Shown: positions 42,557-51,842, numbered from the stretch's first letter. The stretch is 64,000 nucleotides of DNA from Streptomyces tendae (GCF_008632955.1 NZ_CP043959.1:5208001-5272000), one strand, 5' to 3'. The notes: generated by a model not told the origin, from the sequence alone. A program made the numbers and translations.

Positions 42557-43585
42557 TCAGCCGAAGAAGACTCCTGCCTCCTCGTAGAGGGACGGAGGCA
42601 CCGTTTTCAGCTGGGCTGTGGCCGCGGCGATCGGGACGCGGACTATGTTCGTGCCGTCGAGGGCGACCATCTTGCCGAAGTCGCCGTCGCGGACGCAGTC
42701 GATGGCGTGCAGGCCGAAGCGGGTGGCGAGCCACCGGTCGAACGCGCTGGGCGTGCCACCCCGCTGCACATGCCCGAGGACCGTGGTGCGCGCCTCCTTC
42801 CCCGTGCGTTTCTCGATCTGCTTGGCCAGCCATTCGCCGACCCCGGAGAGCCGGACGTGTCCGAAGGCGTCCAGGGACCGGTCCTTGAGGACCATGTCGC
42901 CGTCGCGCGGTACCGCGCCCTCGGCGACGACCACGATCGGCGCGTAGGAGGCGCGGAACCGTGAGGTGACCCAGGCGCAGACCTGGTCGACGTCGAAGGG
43001 GTGTTCCGGGAGGAGGATGACGTTGGCGCCGCCGGCCAGGCCGGAGTGCAGGGCGATCCAGCCGGAGTGGCGGCCCATCACCTCGACGACCAGGACGCGC
43101 ATGTGTGACTCGGCGGTGGTGTGCAGCCGGTCGATGGCCTCGGTGGCGATCCCGACGGCGGTGTCGAAGCCGAAGGTGTAGTCGGTGGCGGACAGGTCGT
43201 TGTCGATGGTCTTGGGCACGCCCACGCAGGGCACGCCGTACTCGTCGGCGAGGCGGGTGGCGACGCCGAGGGTGTCCTCGCCGCCGATGGTGATGAGCGC
43301 GTCCACGCCCAGCGCGGCGAGGTTGTCCTTGATCTTGCGGATGCCGTCGTCCTCGTTGAGCGGGTTGGTGCGCGAGGAGCCGAGGACGGTGCCGCCGCGG
43401 GGCAGGATGCCGCGGACCGCGGGGATGTCGAGGGTGACCGTGCGTCCTTCGAGGGGACCGCGCCAGCCGTCCCGGAATCCGGTGAACTCGTAGCCGTACT
43501 CCTGTACGCCCTTGCGGACGACGGCCCGGATGACGGCGTTGAGCCCGGGGCAGTCGCCGCCGCCGGTCAGTACTCCGACCCGCAT
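42557..43585 (-). CDS. pfkA: 6-phosphofructokinase (PPi-type signature)
   Basis: Phosphofructokinase of 342 residues; phosphorylates fructose 6-phosphate. MRVGVLTGGGDCPGLNAVIR and the catalytic TIDND (127-131) are clear. The phosphoryl-donor loop reads GGEDT with Asp104, and PKTIDND has Lys125 where ATP enzymes have small residues. Asp plus Lys at these places is the mark of PPi-dependent enzymes. Streptomyces have several pfk paralogues, and this one resembles the Amycolatopsis PPi enzyme at these sites. Donor use must be tested. The start ATG is preceded by GAAGGGAC. Confidence 0.93.
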   Translation of the reverse strand: MRVGVLTGGGDCPGLNAVIRAVVRKGVQEYGYEFTGFRDGWRGPLEGRTVTLDIPAVRGILPRGGTVLGSSRTNPLNEDDGIRKIKDNLAALGVDALITIGGEDTLGVATRLADEYGVPCVGVPKTIDNDLSATDYTFGFDTAVGIATEAIDRLHTTAESHMRVLVVEVMGRHSGWIALHSGLAGGANVILLPEHPFDVDQVCAWVTSRFRASYAPIVVVAEGAVPRDGDMVLKDRSLDAFGHVRLSGVGEWLAKQIEKRTGKEARTTVLGHVQRGGTPSAFDRWLATRFGLHAIDCVRDGDFGKMVALDGTNIVRVPIAAATAQLKTVPPSLYEEAGVFFG

Positions 43586-43711
43586 GGAAGTGTCCCTTCG
43601 CCATGGTTGACGGAATGCCGTTCGTTCCCACCTGGCACGGTAAGGGTGATCGGGGTCACATCGACATGGCTGGGACGGTAAATCCCGGGACAGGACGGGG
43701 CGTTGGGGCGG

Positions 43712-44404
43712 CTACGCGTCGTCGAGGCCACGCTCGATGGCGTACCGGACGAGCTCCACGCGGTTGTGCAGCTGGAGTTTGCCGAGGGTGTTCTGGACGT
43801 GGTTCTGCACGGTGCGGTGGGAGATGACCAGCCGTTCGGCGATCTGCTTGTAGCTCAGTCCCTTGGCGACCAGGCGCAGCACCTCGGTCTCGCGCTCGGT
43901 CAGCCGGGGCGCCTTGGACTCCTCCGCGCCGCCGGCCGGGCCGGCCGGTTCGGAGGCGAGGCGGCGGTACTCGCCGAGGACCAGTCCGGCCAGGCCCGGG
44001 GTGAACACCGGGTCCCCGGTGGCGGTACGGCGCACCGCGTCGCGCAGTTCCTCGGTGGAGGCGGACTTGAGCAGGTAGCCGGTGGCGCCGGACTTCACCG
44101 CCTCCAGGACGTCGGCGTGCTCGCCGCTGGCGGAGAGCACCAGGACGCGGACGGCGGGGTCGGCGGCGACGACCTCCTTGCACACCTGGACGCCGGGCTT
44201 GCCGGGCAGGTTCAGGTCGAGGACGAGGACGTCGGGTGCGGCGGCCTTGGCGCGGCGCACCGCCTGGTCGCCGTCGCCTGCGGTGGCGACGACCTCGAAG
44301 CCGGACTCGGACAGGTCGCGGGCGACGGCGTCCCGCCACATGGGGTGGTCGTCGACCACCATCACCCTGATCGGCGTCCCGGTGCTGCCGGTCGTCCCGC
44401 TCAT
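43712..44404 (-). CDS. macR: MacR-type response regulator (NarL/LuxR family)
   Basis: Response regulator of 230 residues. The receiver domain (about 12-130) has the acidic pair in VMVVDDHPMWR, the phosphoacceptor Asp in VLVLDLNLPG and the Lys in GYLLKSAS. The LuxR-type helix-turn-helix (about 165-225) has LTERETEVLRLVAKGLSYKQ and HRTVQNHVQNTLGKL. Its start overlaps the kinase stop as ATGA. The pair matches MacRS of S. coelicolor, a system tied to morphology and actinorhodin control; this name is inferred from context and similarity. Confidence 0.9.
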   Translation of the reverse strand: MSGTTGSTGTPIRVMVVDDHPMWRDAVARDLSESGFEVVATAGDGDQAVRRAKAAAPDVLVLDLNLPGKPGVQVCKEVVAADPAVRVLVLSASGEHADVLEAVKSGATGYLLKSASTEELRDAVRRTATGDPVFTPGLAGLVLGEYRRLASEPAGPAGGAEESKAPRLTERETEVLRLVAKGLSYKQIAERLVISHRTVQNHVQNTLGKLQLHNRVELVRYAIERGLDDA

Positions 44405-45639
44405 CGCTGTTCCGCCTTCCCCCGTGGGTCGTTCGCGTCCTGCCGGTGCCTGGGCACCCTGAGTTCGACCTCCGTGCCCTGGCCGGGCACCGTGATCACG
44501 TCGGCGCTGCCGCCGAGGTCGCCCAGCCGGCCCCGGATGGACAGGGCGACACCGAGCCGCCCCTCCCCCTCGGCCTGGGCGAGCCGTCCCTCGGGGATGC
44601 CGGGGCCGTCGTCGCGGACGGTGACGATCACCTCGTCCGGTTCGTCCTCGACCAGGATCCAGGCCCTCGCCTGCTCCCCCGCGTGCCGGCGGACGTTGTC
44701 CAGGGCGGCGCCGACGGCGGCGGCCACCTCCCGCGCGGCGGCCGGGGGCAGTGTCACGGGCGCGCCGGGTTCGGCGAGGCTGACCCGGGACCCGGCGTGC
44801 GGGGCGAGCAGGGACCGCAGGTCCACCGGGCCGTCGTCCGCCGGCTCGTCCTCCTCGACGGTCCGTACGACCGCTCCCAGGGCCGCGTCCTCGGAGGCCC
44901 GGGAGACGGGCACCAGGCCGCCGGAGACCAGGGTGCGCAGTGCCACCTCCTGCTCGCCGGCCATCCGGCCCAGTTCGGCGGCCTCACCGCCGATCACCGC
45001 GCCGCGCCGCTGCACCATCGCCAGCACCTGGAGCACGCTGTCGTGGATGTCCCGGGCGAGGCGCTCCCGCTCGCGGGTGGCGGCCTCGATCTCCAGGGCG
45101 CGGGCGAGGGTGCGTTCGGAGGCGCGGGCGACCTCGACGACGTAGCCGATGGCGATGGACGCGACCCAGACGAGGACGACGTTGTGCACGGTGTCGCGGG
45201 CCGGGGTGCCGCGTTCGACGAGGTTGGCGACGGCGACGAGGGTGGAGGCGAGGGCCGCCCAGCGCCAGCCGCCCTTGACGGCGAAGGCGAGCACCGACCC
45301 GGCGGTCCAGATGGACGGCAGGGTGGGACCGCCGTCGTGGACCCGTTCGGCGGCGTCGGTGATCGGGGTGATCAGGATGCCGGTGACGGCGATGGCAAGG
45401 TCGACGGCGAGGAAGGGCTTGGTGCAGGCGGCGGCGCTCGCGACCCTGGGCAGGGTGGCGAGGGTCCACACGCCGAGGACGGCGAAGTAGACGACGGCGA
45501 GCCAGGGGCGGGTGAACCCGTCGTGGGAGGCCGCGAAGAGACCGATCGCGTACACCATGGCGAGCAGCCGGTAGCCGGCGAGGGCACGCCACAGCGGCTG
45601 CTCCACCGACATGCGCATGACTCTGTCGCGCTGGGCCAT
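44401..45639 (-). CDS. macS: MacS-family sensor histidine kinase
   Basis: Membrane kinase of 412 residues. Five or six N-terminal membrane segments (about 15-165) have hardly any extracellular loops, so the signal may be sensed inside the membrane. The HisKA_3 phosphoacceptor is in LARDIHDSVLQVLAM. The ATPase domain has the N-box LDNVRRHAG and the G-boxes DDGPGIPEGRL and LGVALSIRGRLGDLGG. Partner of the adjacent MacR-type regulator by overlap and type. Confidence 0.92.
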   Translation of the reverse strand: MAQRDRVMRMSVEQPLWRALAGYRLLAMVYAIGLFAASHDGFTRPWLAVVYFAVLGVWTLATLPRVASAAACTKPFLAVDLAIAVTGILITPITDAAERVHDGGPTLPSIWTAGSVLAFAVKGGWRWAALASTLVAVANLVERGTPARDTVHNVVLVWVASIAIGYVVEVARASERTLARALEIEAATRERERLARDIHDSVLQVLAMVQRRGAVIGGEAAELGRMAGEQEVALRTLVSGGLVPVSRASEDAALGAVVRTVEEDEPADDGPVDLRSLLAPHAGSRVSLAEPGAPVTLPPAAAREVAAAVGAALDNVRRHAGEQARAWILVEDEPDEVIVTVRDDGPGIPEGRLAQAEGEGRLGVALSIRGRLGDLGGSADVITVPGQGTEVELRVPRHRQDANDPRGKAEQR

Positions 45640-45673
45640 GTTCCCCCACTCCCCCCGTGCGACCCGGTTCCGG

Positions 45674-46492
45674 CTACCGCTCGGAACGTCCCCCGGTCCG
45701 TCCCCGGTCCGCCTCTTCCATGGCCGCCTTCAGCTTCTCCGCCTGTTCCTTGTCCGCCCGGACGAGGGCGGCCTTCGCCGCCTTCTCGGCTTCCTTCTCC
45801 GCCTTGGCCGCCTCCGCGAGCTGCCGCTTCATGGCGGTGGCGTACATGTCGACGTACTCCTGGCCGGACAGCTTCATGATTTCGTACATGACCTCGTCCG
45901 TCACGGCCCGGAGCACGAAACGGTCGTGCTCCATGCCCTGGTAGCGGCTGAAGTCGAGGGGTTTGCCGATCCGGATGCCGGGGCGCATCAGCTTGGGCAT
46001 CACCTGCCCGGGGGGCTGGATCTTCTCCGTGTCGATCATGGCGACGGGGACGACCGGCGCCCCGGTGGCCAGCGCCACGCGGGCCAGACCGCCGGGCTTG
46101 CCGCGGTAGAGGCGGCCGTCGGGCGAGCGGGTGCCCTCGGGGTAGATCCCGAACAGCTCACCGCGCTCCAGCACCTCTATGCCGCTCTTGATCGCCGCCT
46201 CGCCGGCGCCGCGCGCCCCGGAGCGGTCCACGGGGAGCTGGCCCACGCCTTTGAAGAAGGCGGCCGTCAGCCTCCCCTTCACTCCGGGCGTGGTGAAGTA
46301 CTCCGCCTTGGCGATGAAGGTGACCTTGCGGTCGAGCACCACCGGGAGGAAGAAGGAGTCGGAGAACGACAGGTGGTTGCTGGCCAGGATCGCGGGGCCC
46401 TCGGCGGGGACGTTCTCCAGTCCCTCCACCCAGGGCCTGAAGGCGAGCTTCAGGGGCGCTCCGATGGCGACCTTCATCGTGCCGTACAACAA
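45674..46492 (-). CDS. 1-acyl-glycerol-3-phosphate acyltransferase (PlsC family)
   Basis: Acyltransferase of 272 residues in phosphatidate synthesis. The catalytic HX4D lies in NHLSFSDSFF, and the EGT motif in YPEGTRSPDGRLYRGKPG is intact. GAPVVPVAMI is the third family block. The last 60 residues are charged and helical (Ala/Lys/Glu), an addition not needed for catalysis. The start is TTG 46492, placed 7 nt after AGGAGG; the first ATG (46477) is too far from that site. It diverges from the esterase gene. Confidence 0.93.
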   Translation of the reverse strand: MLYGTMKVAIGAPLKLAFRPWVEGLENVPAEGPAILASNHLSFSDSFFLPVVLDRKVTFIAKAEYFTTPGVKGRLTAAFFKGVGQLPVDRSGARGAGEAAIKSGIEVLERGELFGIYPEGTRSPDGRLYRGKPGGLARVALATGAPVVPVAMIDTEKIQPPGQVMPKLMRPGIRIGKPLDFSRYQGMEHDRFVLRAVTDEVMYEIMKLSGQEYVDMYATAMKRQLAEAAKAEKEAEKAAKAALVRADKEQAEKLKAAMEEADRGRTGGRSER

Positions 46493-46673
46493 CCGAGTGC
46501 CTCCTGTGCGTGTTGGTCAGACCATATCCCGGAGCGCGCCCGAAGGCCCCGACGGCCCTGGTCGGTGTCAGTGCGGTCGCGTACGGTGAAGGTCCTGCAA
46601 TCCGTGGCCGGCCCCGTGCCGGCCGTCATGACGTGCCGGACCTTCCACGAGTCCCACGAACAGGAGGCCGAAG

Positions 46674-47471
46674 GTGCCGCTCCTGACCGGAGCCGAGCCG
46701 TTCCGTCACGAGGGCGGGGAGACCGCCGTCCTCCTCTGCCACGGCTTCACCGGCTCCCCGCAGTCGCTGCGCCCGTGGGCGGAGCATCTCGCCGAGCACG
46801 GTCTGACGGTCTCGCTGCCGCTGCTGCCCGGGCACGGCACCCGCTGGCAGGACCTGGGGGTGACCGGCTGGCAGGACTGGTACGCGCAGGTGGACCGCGA
46901 ACTGCAGCTGCTGCGGGACCGCCGTGAGCGGGTGTTCGTGGCCGGGCTGTCCATGGGCGGCGCGCTGGCGCTGCGGCTGGCGGCGCGGCACGGCGACGCG
47001 GTGAGCGGGGTGATGGTCGTCAACCCGGCGAACAAGGTGCACGGGGTGGCGGCGCACGCCCTGCCGGTGCTCCGCCATCTCGTCCCCGCGACCAAGGGCA
47101 TCGCGAGCGACATCGCCAAGCCGGTGAGCCGGGAGCTGGGCTACGACCGGGTGCCGCTGCACGCGGCGCACTCCCTCAGGAACTTCTTCCGGATCGTCGA
47201 CGGCGAGCTGCCGCAGGTCACGCAGCCGCTGCTGCTGATGCGCAGCCCGCAGGACCATGTGGTCCCGCCCGCGGACCCGGCGCGGATCCTCAGCCGTGTG
47301 TCGTCCGTGGACGTGACGGAGATCCTGCTGGAACAGAGCTACCACGTGGCGACGTTGGACTACGACGCGGAGCGGATCTTCCGGGAGAGCACCGCGTTCA
47401 TCGACCGGCTCGCACCCGGCGCCGTCAAGGAGCCCGGTCTCGGCAACGAAGGGACGACCGCAGGTGGCTGA
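46674..47471 (+). CDS. Alpha/beta hydrolase, Est30/monoglyceride lipase-like
   Basis: Hydrolase of 265 residues of the carboxylesterase Est30 type. It has the oxyanion stretch LLCHGFTGSPQSLRPWA, nucleophile GLSMGG, acid in SPQDHVVPP and His in EQSYHVATLDYD. The Trp/Gly-rich LPGHGTRWQDL cap region is typical of monoacylglycerol-type lipases. GTG 46674 follows AGGAGG by 6 nt. It overlaps the next gene, and the acyltransferase gene lies opposite, so a lipid role is plausible. Confidence 0.92.
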   Translation: MPLLTGAEPFRHEGGETAVLLCHGFTGSPQSLRPWAEHLAEHGLTVSLPLLPGHGTRWQDLGVTGWQDWYAQVDRELQLLRDRRERVFVAGLSMGGALALRLAARHGDAVSGVMVVNPANKVHGVAAHALPVLRHLVPATKGIASDIAKPVSRELGYDRVPLHAAHSLRNFFRIVDGELPQVTQPLLLMRSPQDHVVPPADPARILSRVSSVDVTEILLEQSYHVATLDYDAERIFRESTAFIDRLAPGAVKEPGLGNEGTTAGG

Positions 47472-48048
47472 GCACGACTCGGACCGTGAGGGCCGCGAGC
47501 CGGAGGAGAAGGGCGTCCCCTTCGACGAGGCCGCCGCCTGGGACGCGATCGTCGCCGGGTACGGCGAGGAGCCGAAGGACCCGCCGGGCGCCAAGCCGTT
47601 CAAGTCGGTGGAGGACCTGGCGCTGCTGGAGACCGAGACCAACGACGAGGACGGCGCCGGGACCAAGGCGCCGCCACGGAAGACGGAGGAGGACGAGCCG
47701 GCCAGGCCGCTGGGCGGTTCCGTGTCCTTCGCCCCCGGGGTCGGCCCGCGCGACTACAGCGTGGCCGAGCCGGCGGAGGAGGACCTCGGCGAGAGCGACG
47801 AGGGGCACTTCGTGCCGCCGGAGCCGCCGCCGCTGCCGGAGGCGGACGTCACCTCCAAGTTCGCCTGGCTGGGGGTGCTGGGCGCCCCGGTGCTGCTCCT
47901 GCTGGCGATACTGCTGGGCTGGGAGATGACCTGGTGGCTGACCACCCTGTGCATCGGCGGTTTCCTGGGCGGCGCCGTCACGCTGGTGACCCGGATGCGC
48001 ACGGACGACGAGGACGACGACGACCCGGGCCGGGGCGCGGTGGTCTGA
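47464..48048 (+). CDS. Acidic protein with C-terminal membrane hairpin
   Basis: Protein of 194 residues that I do not recognise beyond being conserved in Streptomyces-like genomes. Residues 1-130 are acidic, Pro/Glu-rich and probably disordered apart from PFDEAAAWDAIVAGYGEEP. Two membrane helices follow (about 135-155 and 157-177), then a DDEDDDD tail. GTG 47464 overlaps the esterase stop by 8 bp, so it is co-translated with it. Confidence 0.85.
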   Translation: MAEHDSDREGREPEEKGVPFDEAAAWDAIVAGYGEEPKDPPGAKPFKSVEDLALLETETNDEDGAGTKAPPRKTEEDEPARPLGGSVSFAPGVGPRDYSVAEPAEEDLGESDEGHFVPPEPPPLPEADVTSKFAWLGVLGAPVLLLLAILLGWEMTWWLTTLCIGGFLGGAVTLVTRMRTDDEDDDDPGRGAVV

Positions 48049-48066
48049 GCCGGGCCGGGACAGGCA

Positions 48067-48822
48067 CTAAGCAGCGGGGATCCTGAGGGCGGCCAGCACC
48101 GGCAGGTGGTCGGTGGCCGCCCGCAGGTCCGCCTCCGTCACCCCGGGCTGGTCGTGGGGGACTCCGCAGCCCAGCACCTCGACGCCCTTCGTGACGAACA
48201 GGGCGTCGATGCGCTTGGGCGGGTCGCTGTGCGTCCAGGTGTGCTCCCCGCCCCAGGGCGTGGCGGTCCGGCAGTCGGTGAGGGTGCCGGCCAGCCGGCG
48301 GAAGGTGCGCCCGGCAGGCTCGTCGTTGAGGTCCCCGCCCGCGACGACGTGATCGACGCCCATCCCGGCCACCCGGTCCAGCAGCATCCCGCCCTGCTCG
48401 TGGCGTTCGTCGGCGCGCAGGGAGAGGTGACAGCTCAGCACCCCGAGCCGCGCCCCGCCGAACCGTACGACGGCGGTGGCGAAGCCGCGCCGGTGCTGCC
48501 CGGGGGTGAGCGGCAGCAGCACGTCCTCGGTGCGCTCGACGGTGGCCCGCAGCGAGCACAGGAGGGCGGGCCCCGCGGCGGTGGCCCCGCCGGAGAGCGT
48601 CACCAGGCCCGAGTCGGAGGCGAGCCGGGCGAGTTTCTTGCGCCAGCGGAAGAACCGCGGCGCCTCCTGCAGCAGCACCAGGTCGGGTGCGCAGGCGCCG
48701 ATCACCCGGGCGAGGGCGGCGGTGTCGTCCTTCAGGGAGCGGATGTTGTAGCTGAGCACCCGGACGACGGCCGAGCCGTCGGCCTCGGTCCGGGATCCGG
48801 GCAGCAGCGGAGTCGTCGCCAT
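48067..48822 (-). CDS. Endonuclease/exonuclease/phosphatase-family protein
   Basis: Metal-dependent hydrolase fold of 251 residues. The family motifs are VRVLSYNIRS, LVLLQEAP (the Glu metal ligand), GGDLNDEP and TDHLPVLAAL (the Asp-His pair). Substrate could be DNA, a phosphodiester or a phospholipid head group; nothing in sequence decides this. ATG 48822 lies 7 nt after TATCTT and lacks a ribosome site. No signal peptide is seen. Confidence 0.92.
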   Translation of the reverse strand: MATTPLLPGSRTEADGSAVVRVLSYNIRSLKDDTAALARVIGACAPDLVLLQEAPRFFRWRKKLARLASDSGLVTLSGGATAAGPALLCSLRATVERTEDVLLPLTPGQHRRGFATAVVRFGGARLGVLSCHLSLRADERHEQGGMLLDRVAGMGVDHVVAGGDLNDEPAGRTFRRLAGTLTDCRTATPWGGEHTWTHSDPPKRIDALFVTKGVEVLGCGVPHDQPGVTEADLRAATDHLPVLAALRIPAA

Positions 48823-48829
48823 GACGATC

Positions 48830-48835
48830 AAGATA
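48830..48835 (-). promoter_or_regulatory. -10 box of the exonuclease-like gene
   Basis: On the minus strand TATCTT ends 7 nt before the ATG, so a leaderless message is likely. Confidence 0.5.
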
Positions 48836-48904
48836 CGCCGGAAACGGCGACGCCCGCCGTCCCCCGAGGGGGTCGGGCGGGCGTGGCCACGTGCCGTCGC
48901 GCCG

Positions 48905-49858
48905 TCACATGATCGGGTCGGGCTCCCGGGCCAGGTCCGCCGCGCCGACCAGGCCGGCCTTGTTGCCGAGCTGGGCGCCGAGGACCTCGGCGACCGGGCG
49001 CCAGTTGCCGCCGACCAGCCAGCGTCGGTACGACTTGCGGATCGGGCCGAGGACCAGTTCGCCCTCGTCGGAGAGGCCGCCGCCGACGATGAACGCGGAG
49101 GGGTCGAACAGGGAGGCCAGGTCGGCGAGTCCCGCGCCGACCCAGCGGGCCAGCTCCCGGTAGGAGTCGACGGCCACCCGGTCGCCCTGGCGGGCGGCCA
49201 TGGAGACGTGCTTGCCCTCGATGCCCTCGGGGGTGCCGTCACCGAGCGCGAGCAGGGTCTGGGCCTGGTCCGGGGTGGCGTTGGCGCGCTGCTTGGCGTA
49301 GCGGACCAGGGCGCGGCCGGAGGCGTACTGCTCCCAGCAGCCCTGCGAACCGCAGCCGCACAGCAGGCCGTCCGGCACCATGCGGATGTGGCCGAACTCG
49401 GCGGCCACGCCGAAGTGGCCGCGACGCAGCTTGTTACCGATGATCACACCGCCGCCGAGGCCGGTGCCCAGGGTGATGCAGATGACGTTGCGGTGGCCCT
49501 TGCCCGCGCCGAACTTGTACTCGCCCCAGGCCGCCGCGTTGGCGTCGTTCTCCACGACGACCGGGAGGCCCACGCGGGCCTCGACCTTCTCCTTGAGCGG
49601 CTCGTTGCGCCAGAGGATGTTGGGGGCGAAGTAGACCTCGGAGCGCTGGCGGTTGACGTATCCGGCCGCGCCGATGCCCACGCCGACGATGTCGTGTCCG
49701 GCGCGTGCTCCTTCCACCGCGGAGGCGATGGCGTCCACGATCTCCTCGGGCGTGCCCGGGGTCGGCACCTTGTGCGTCGAGAGGATGGTGCCTTCCTCGT
49801 CGACCACGCCGGCCGCGATCTTGGTGCCGCCGATGTCGACGCCGATGGTGAGTCCCAT
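48905..49858 (-). CDS. glkA: ROK-family glucokinase GlkA
   Basis: ATP-dependent glucokinase of 317 residues, the length and type of S. coelicolor GlkA, which also mediates carbon catabolite repression. The ROK phosphate loop is GVDIGGTKIAAGVVD; the sugar-site stretch is VENDANAAAWGEY; and the zinc site is CGCGSQGCWEQYAS. GHIRM and TLGTGLGGGVIIG complete the fold. A DUF5304-like gene follows upstream at 131 bp. All signature residues are intact. Confidence 0.96.
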   Translation of the reverse strand: MGLTIGVDIGGTKIAAGVVDEEGTILSTHKVPTPGTPEEIVDAIASAVEGARAGHDIVGVGIGAAGYVNRQRSEVYFAPNILWRNEPLKEKVEARVGLPVVVENDANAAAWGEYKFGAGKGHRNVICITLGTGLGGGVIIGNKLRRGHFGVAAEFGHIRMVPDGLLCGCGSQGCWEQYASGRALVRYAKQRANATPDQAQTLLALGDGTPEGIEGKHVSMAARQGDRVAVDSYRELARWVGAGLADLASLFDPSAFIVGGGLSDEGELVLGPIRKSYRRWLVGGNWRPVAEVLGAQLGNKAGLVGAADLAREPDPIM

Positions 49859-49989
49859 GAATCCCTCAGTTCCGGTCGAGCCCCGCTACGCCAACGGTAC
49901 CCGAGGCGACGGGCGCGCCGTCCCTGTGTCCGCAGGCCGGGCGGCCCGGCGGAGATCATGGGAGCCCCGCCGGTGACCGGTGCCGCCGG

Positions 49990-50526
49990 TCAGTCCAGGT
50001 CGATGCGCTCGCCGGGGCCGGTGCCGGGATCGTCACCGGGGTCGCGGTGCTCGTCGGGGTCGTGCGGGGCGGTGTCGCGCGCCGTCCAGCGGCGCTCCTG
50101 GTCCTGCACGGCGGAGCGGTAGGCGGCGAGCAGTTCACCGCCCGCGGCGGCGAGGTGGTCGAACACGTCGGGGTTGCGCTCGATGACCGGTTCGACGGCG
50201 GCCTTCGCCTGCTGGACGACCTGGCGGACGACCTGCTGGGCGGCGGGTCCGGCGACCGCGCCGAGCAGCGGGGACTGCAGTCCGGAGAGCTTGTCCGCGA
50301 CAGCGTCGACCAGCTTGCGCAGTTCCTCGGCGGCGGAGCCGGGGGGCGGGCCGTAGCGGGCGCGGCGGCGGGCCCGCTCTTCTTCGAGGTCCTCGGCGGC
50401 CGCGGTCGCCCAGGCGTCGGCGTGGGCCTCGGCACGGTCCGCGCGGGCGTCGTCCACCGGCGTGCCGGCGGTGTCGTCCCCGGCCTGGTTCGCCCCGTCG
50501 TCGGACGGGGGGAGCTGTTCGCTCAT
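49990..50526 (-). CDS. DUF5304-like protein
   Basis: Protein of 178 residues with an acidic N-terminus (about 1-45), a helical Ala/Val/Gln-rich core (about 65-145) and a Asp/Pro/Gly-rich end. I recognise it only as the conserved Streptomyces protein next to glkA, tentatively DUF5304. No catalytic motif is visible. ATG 50526 is set by AAGGAG 6 nt upstream. Function unknown. Confidence 0.8.
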   Translation of the reverse strand: MSEQLPPSDDGANQAGDDTAGTPVDDARADRAEAHADAWATAAAEDLEEERARRRARYGPPPGSAAEELRKLVDAVADKLSGLQSPLLGAVAGPAAQQVVRQVVQQAKAAVEPVIERNPDVFDHLAAAGGELLAAYRSAVQDQERRWTARDTAPHDPDEHRDPGDDPGTGPGERIDLD

Positions 50527-50584
50527 GACGGACTCCTTGACTGCGGGTGGCCCCCTCGACGGTACCCGAACGGCCGTCGCGGCT

Positions 50585-51745
50585 TCACCGGGTGCGCGGC
50601 CAGAGCCCCGGATCGGGCCGGAACCTGACGCGCAGCTCGCCCTCGCGCAGGGCGGCGCCGTCGACGGTGCAGCGGCGCAGCGCGGACGGCAGCGGGACGA
50701 CGCGGCGGAACGGCTCGGCGGTGACGACCAGTTCGTCACCGCGCCGGACGAGGTCGAGGGCGTCCCGGCGGGCGCCGGGCAGCGGCAGGTGCCAGACCAG
50801 GACGCCGTCCTCGGCGAGCCGGTCGGTGACCGGCCATTCGGGGGCGCCGGTGGCCGTGGGGGCGGCGGGCACGGCCGGTACGGCGAGCACGGCGAGGTCG
50901 TCGGCGCCGCGCGGGTCGCGGCCGAGGTGGGCGACCGGGTGGACGTCGTACTTCTCGCGCCATTCCTCCAGGGCCTTGCGCTGCTGGGCGACGGGCCCGG
51001 CCAGCCAGCTGCCGGCGTCGTTCTCCGGCAGGACGCGGTTGGCGATCACGGCGTCCAGGCGCAGTCCGCGCAGGGCGACGCCCAGAGCGGCGGTGCGCAG
51101 GGCGTCGGCGCCCGCCGGGCCGGGTTCGGCGACCAGGCGTACGGCGGTGCCGTGGTCGGCGAGGAGGGCCTCGACGGCGGCGAGCTGCAGGTCGAGGCGG
51201 GCGGCCGTCTCGTAGATCCACTCGGCGGGCATCGGGACGCCGGCGAGCCGGCCCAGCACCGGGCGCAGGGCGCGGGCGGCCTGCCGTTCGGACGGCAGGA
51301 GGCGGCGCAGCGCGCGGCGCAGTTCGTCGGGGAGGGCGAGCAGCGAGACCGCCCGGGGGGTGGCGGGGAGGTCGACGACGAGGAGGTCGTAGGACTCCTC
51401 GTCGCGTGCGGCGTCCCGCAGGGCCCGCAGGACGGCGAGTTCCTCGGCGCCGGGCGGCGGGCTGGTCTCCTCGGGGACCAGCCGGGAGGCGCCGAGCAGG
51501 TCCATGGCGCCGCCCGCGCGGTCCTGAAGGGCGGTGAGGTCGGCCCGGAAGCCCGCGTCGGGGTCGGTCCGGCGCACGGTGAGTCCCGGTACGTCCCGGT
51601 CGCCGAGGACCGGTCCGAGGGTGTCCGTGCGGTCGGTGCCGAGCAGCAGGGTGCGGGCGCCTGAGCGGGCGGCGGCGAGCGCGGTGGCGGCCGCGGTCGT
51701 GGTGCGTCCGCTGCCGCCGGGGCCCGTGATCAGGAGGGTGCGCAT
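50585..51745 (-). CDS. ArsA-like ATPase with altered P-loop
   Basis: Protein of 386 residues of the ArsA/Get3 branch of P-loop ATPases. The deviant Walker A (KGGxGKT in the family) reads GPGGSGRTT (8-16): the signature Lys is Pro9 and the catalytic Lys is Arg14. YDLLVVDLPATPRAVSLL is the Walker B and switch II region. LDAVIANRVLPENDAGSW corresponds to the nucleotide-base motif. The C-terminus is a small CHU-like beta domain. Activity may be weak or lost. It converges on no obvious partner; the SRPBCC gene is upstream. Confidence 0.85.
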   Translation of the reverse strand: MRTLLITGPGGSGRTTTAAATALAAARSGARTLLLGTDRTDTLGPVLGDRDVPGLTVRRTDPDAGFRADLTALQDRAGGAMDLLGASRLVPEETSPPPGAEELAVLRALRDAARDEESYDLLVVDLPATPRAVSLLALPDELRRALRRLLPSERQAARALRPVLGRLAGVPMPAEWIYETAARLDLQLAAVEALLADHGTAVRLVAEPGPAGADALRTAALGVALRGLRLDAVIANRVLPENDAGSWLAGPVAQQRKALEEWREKYDVHPVAHLGRDPRGADDLAVLAVPAVPAAPTATGAPEWPVTDRLAEDGVLVWHLPLPGARRDALDLVRRGDELVVTAEPFRRVVPLPSALRRCTVDGAALREGELRVRFRPDPGLWPRTR

Positions 51746-51842
51746 GGGGGTGAACGGTAACGGACGCCGGGCGGGGGCGGGTTCCGCGTGCCCGCGCTCG
51801 CGGGGTGCCTCCGCCGTCGCCCGCCCGTGCCGCCCCCGGCGG

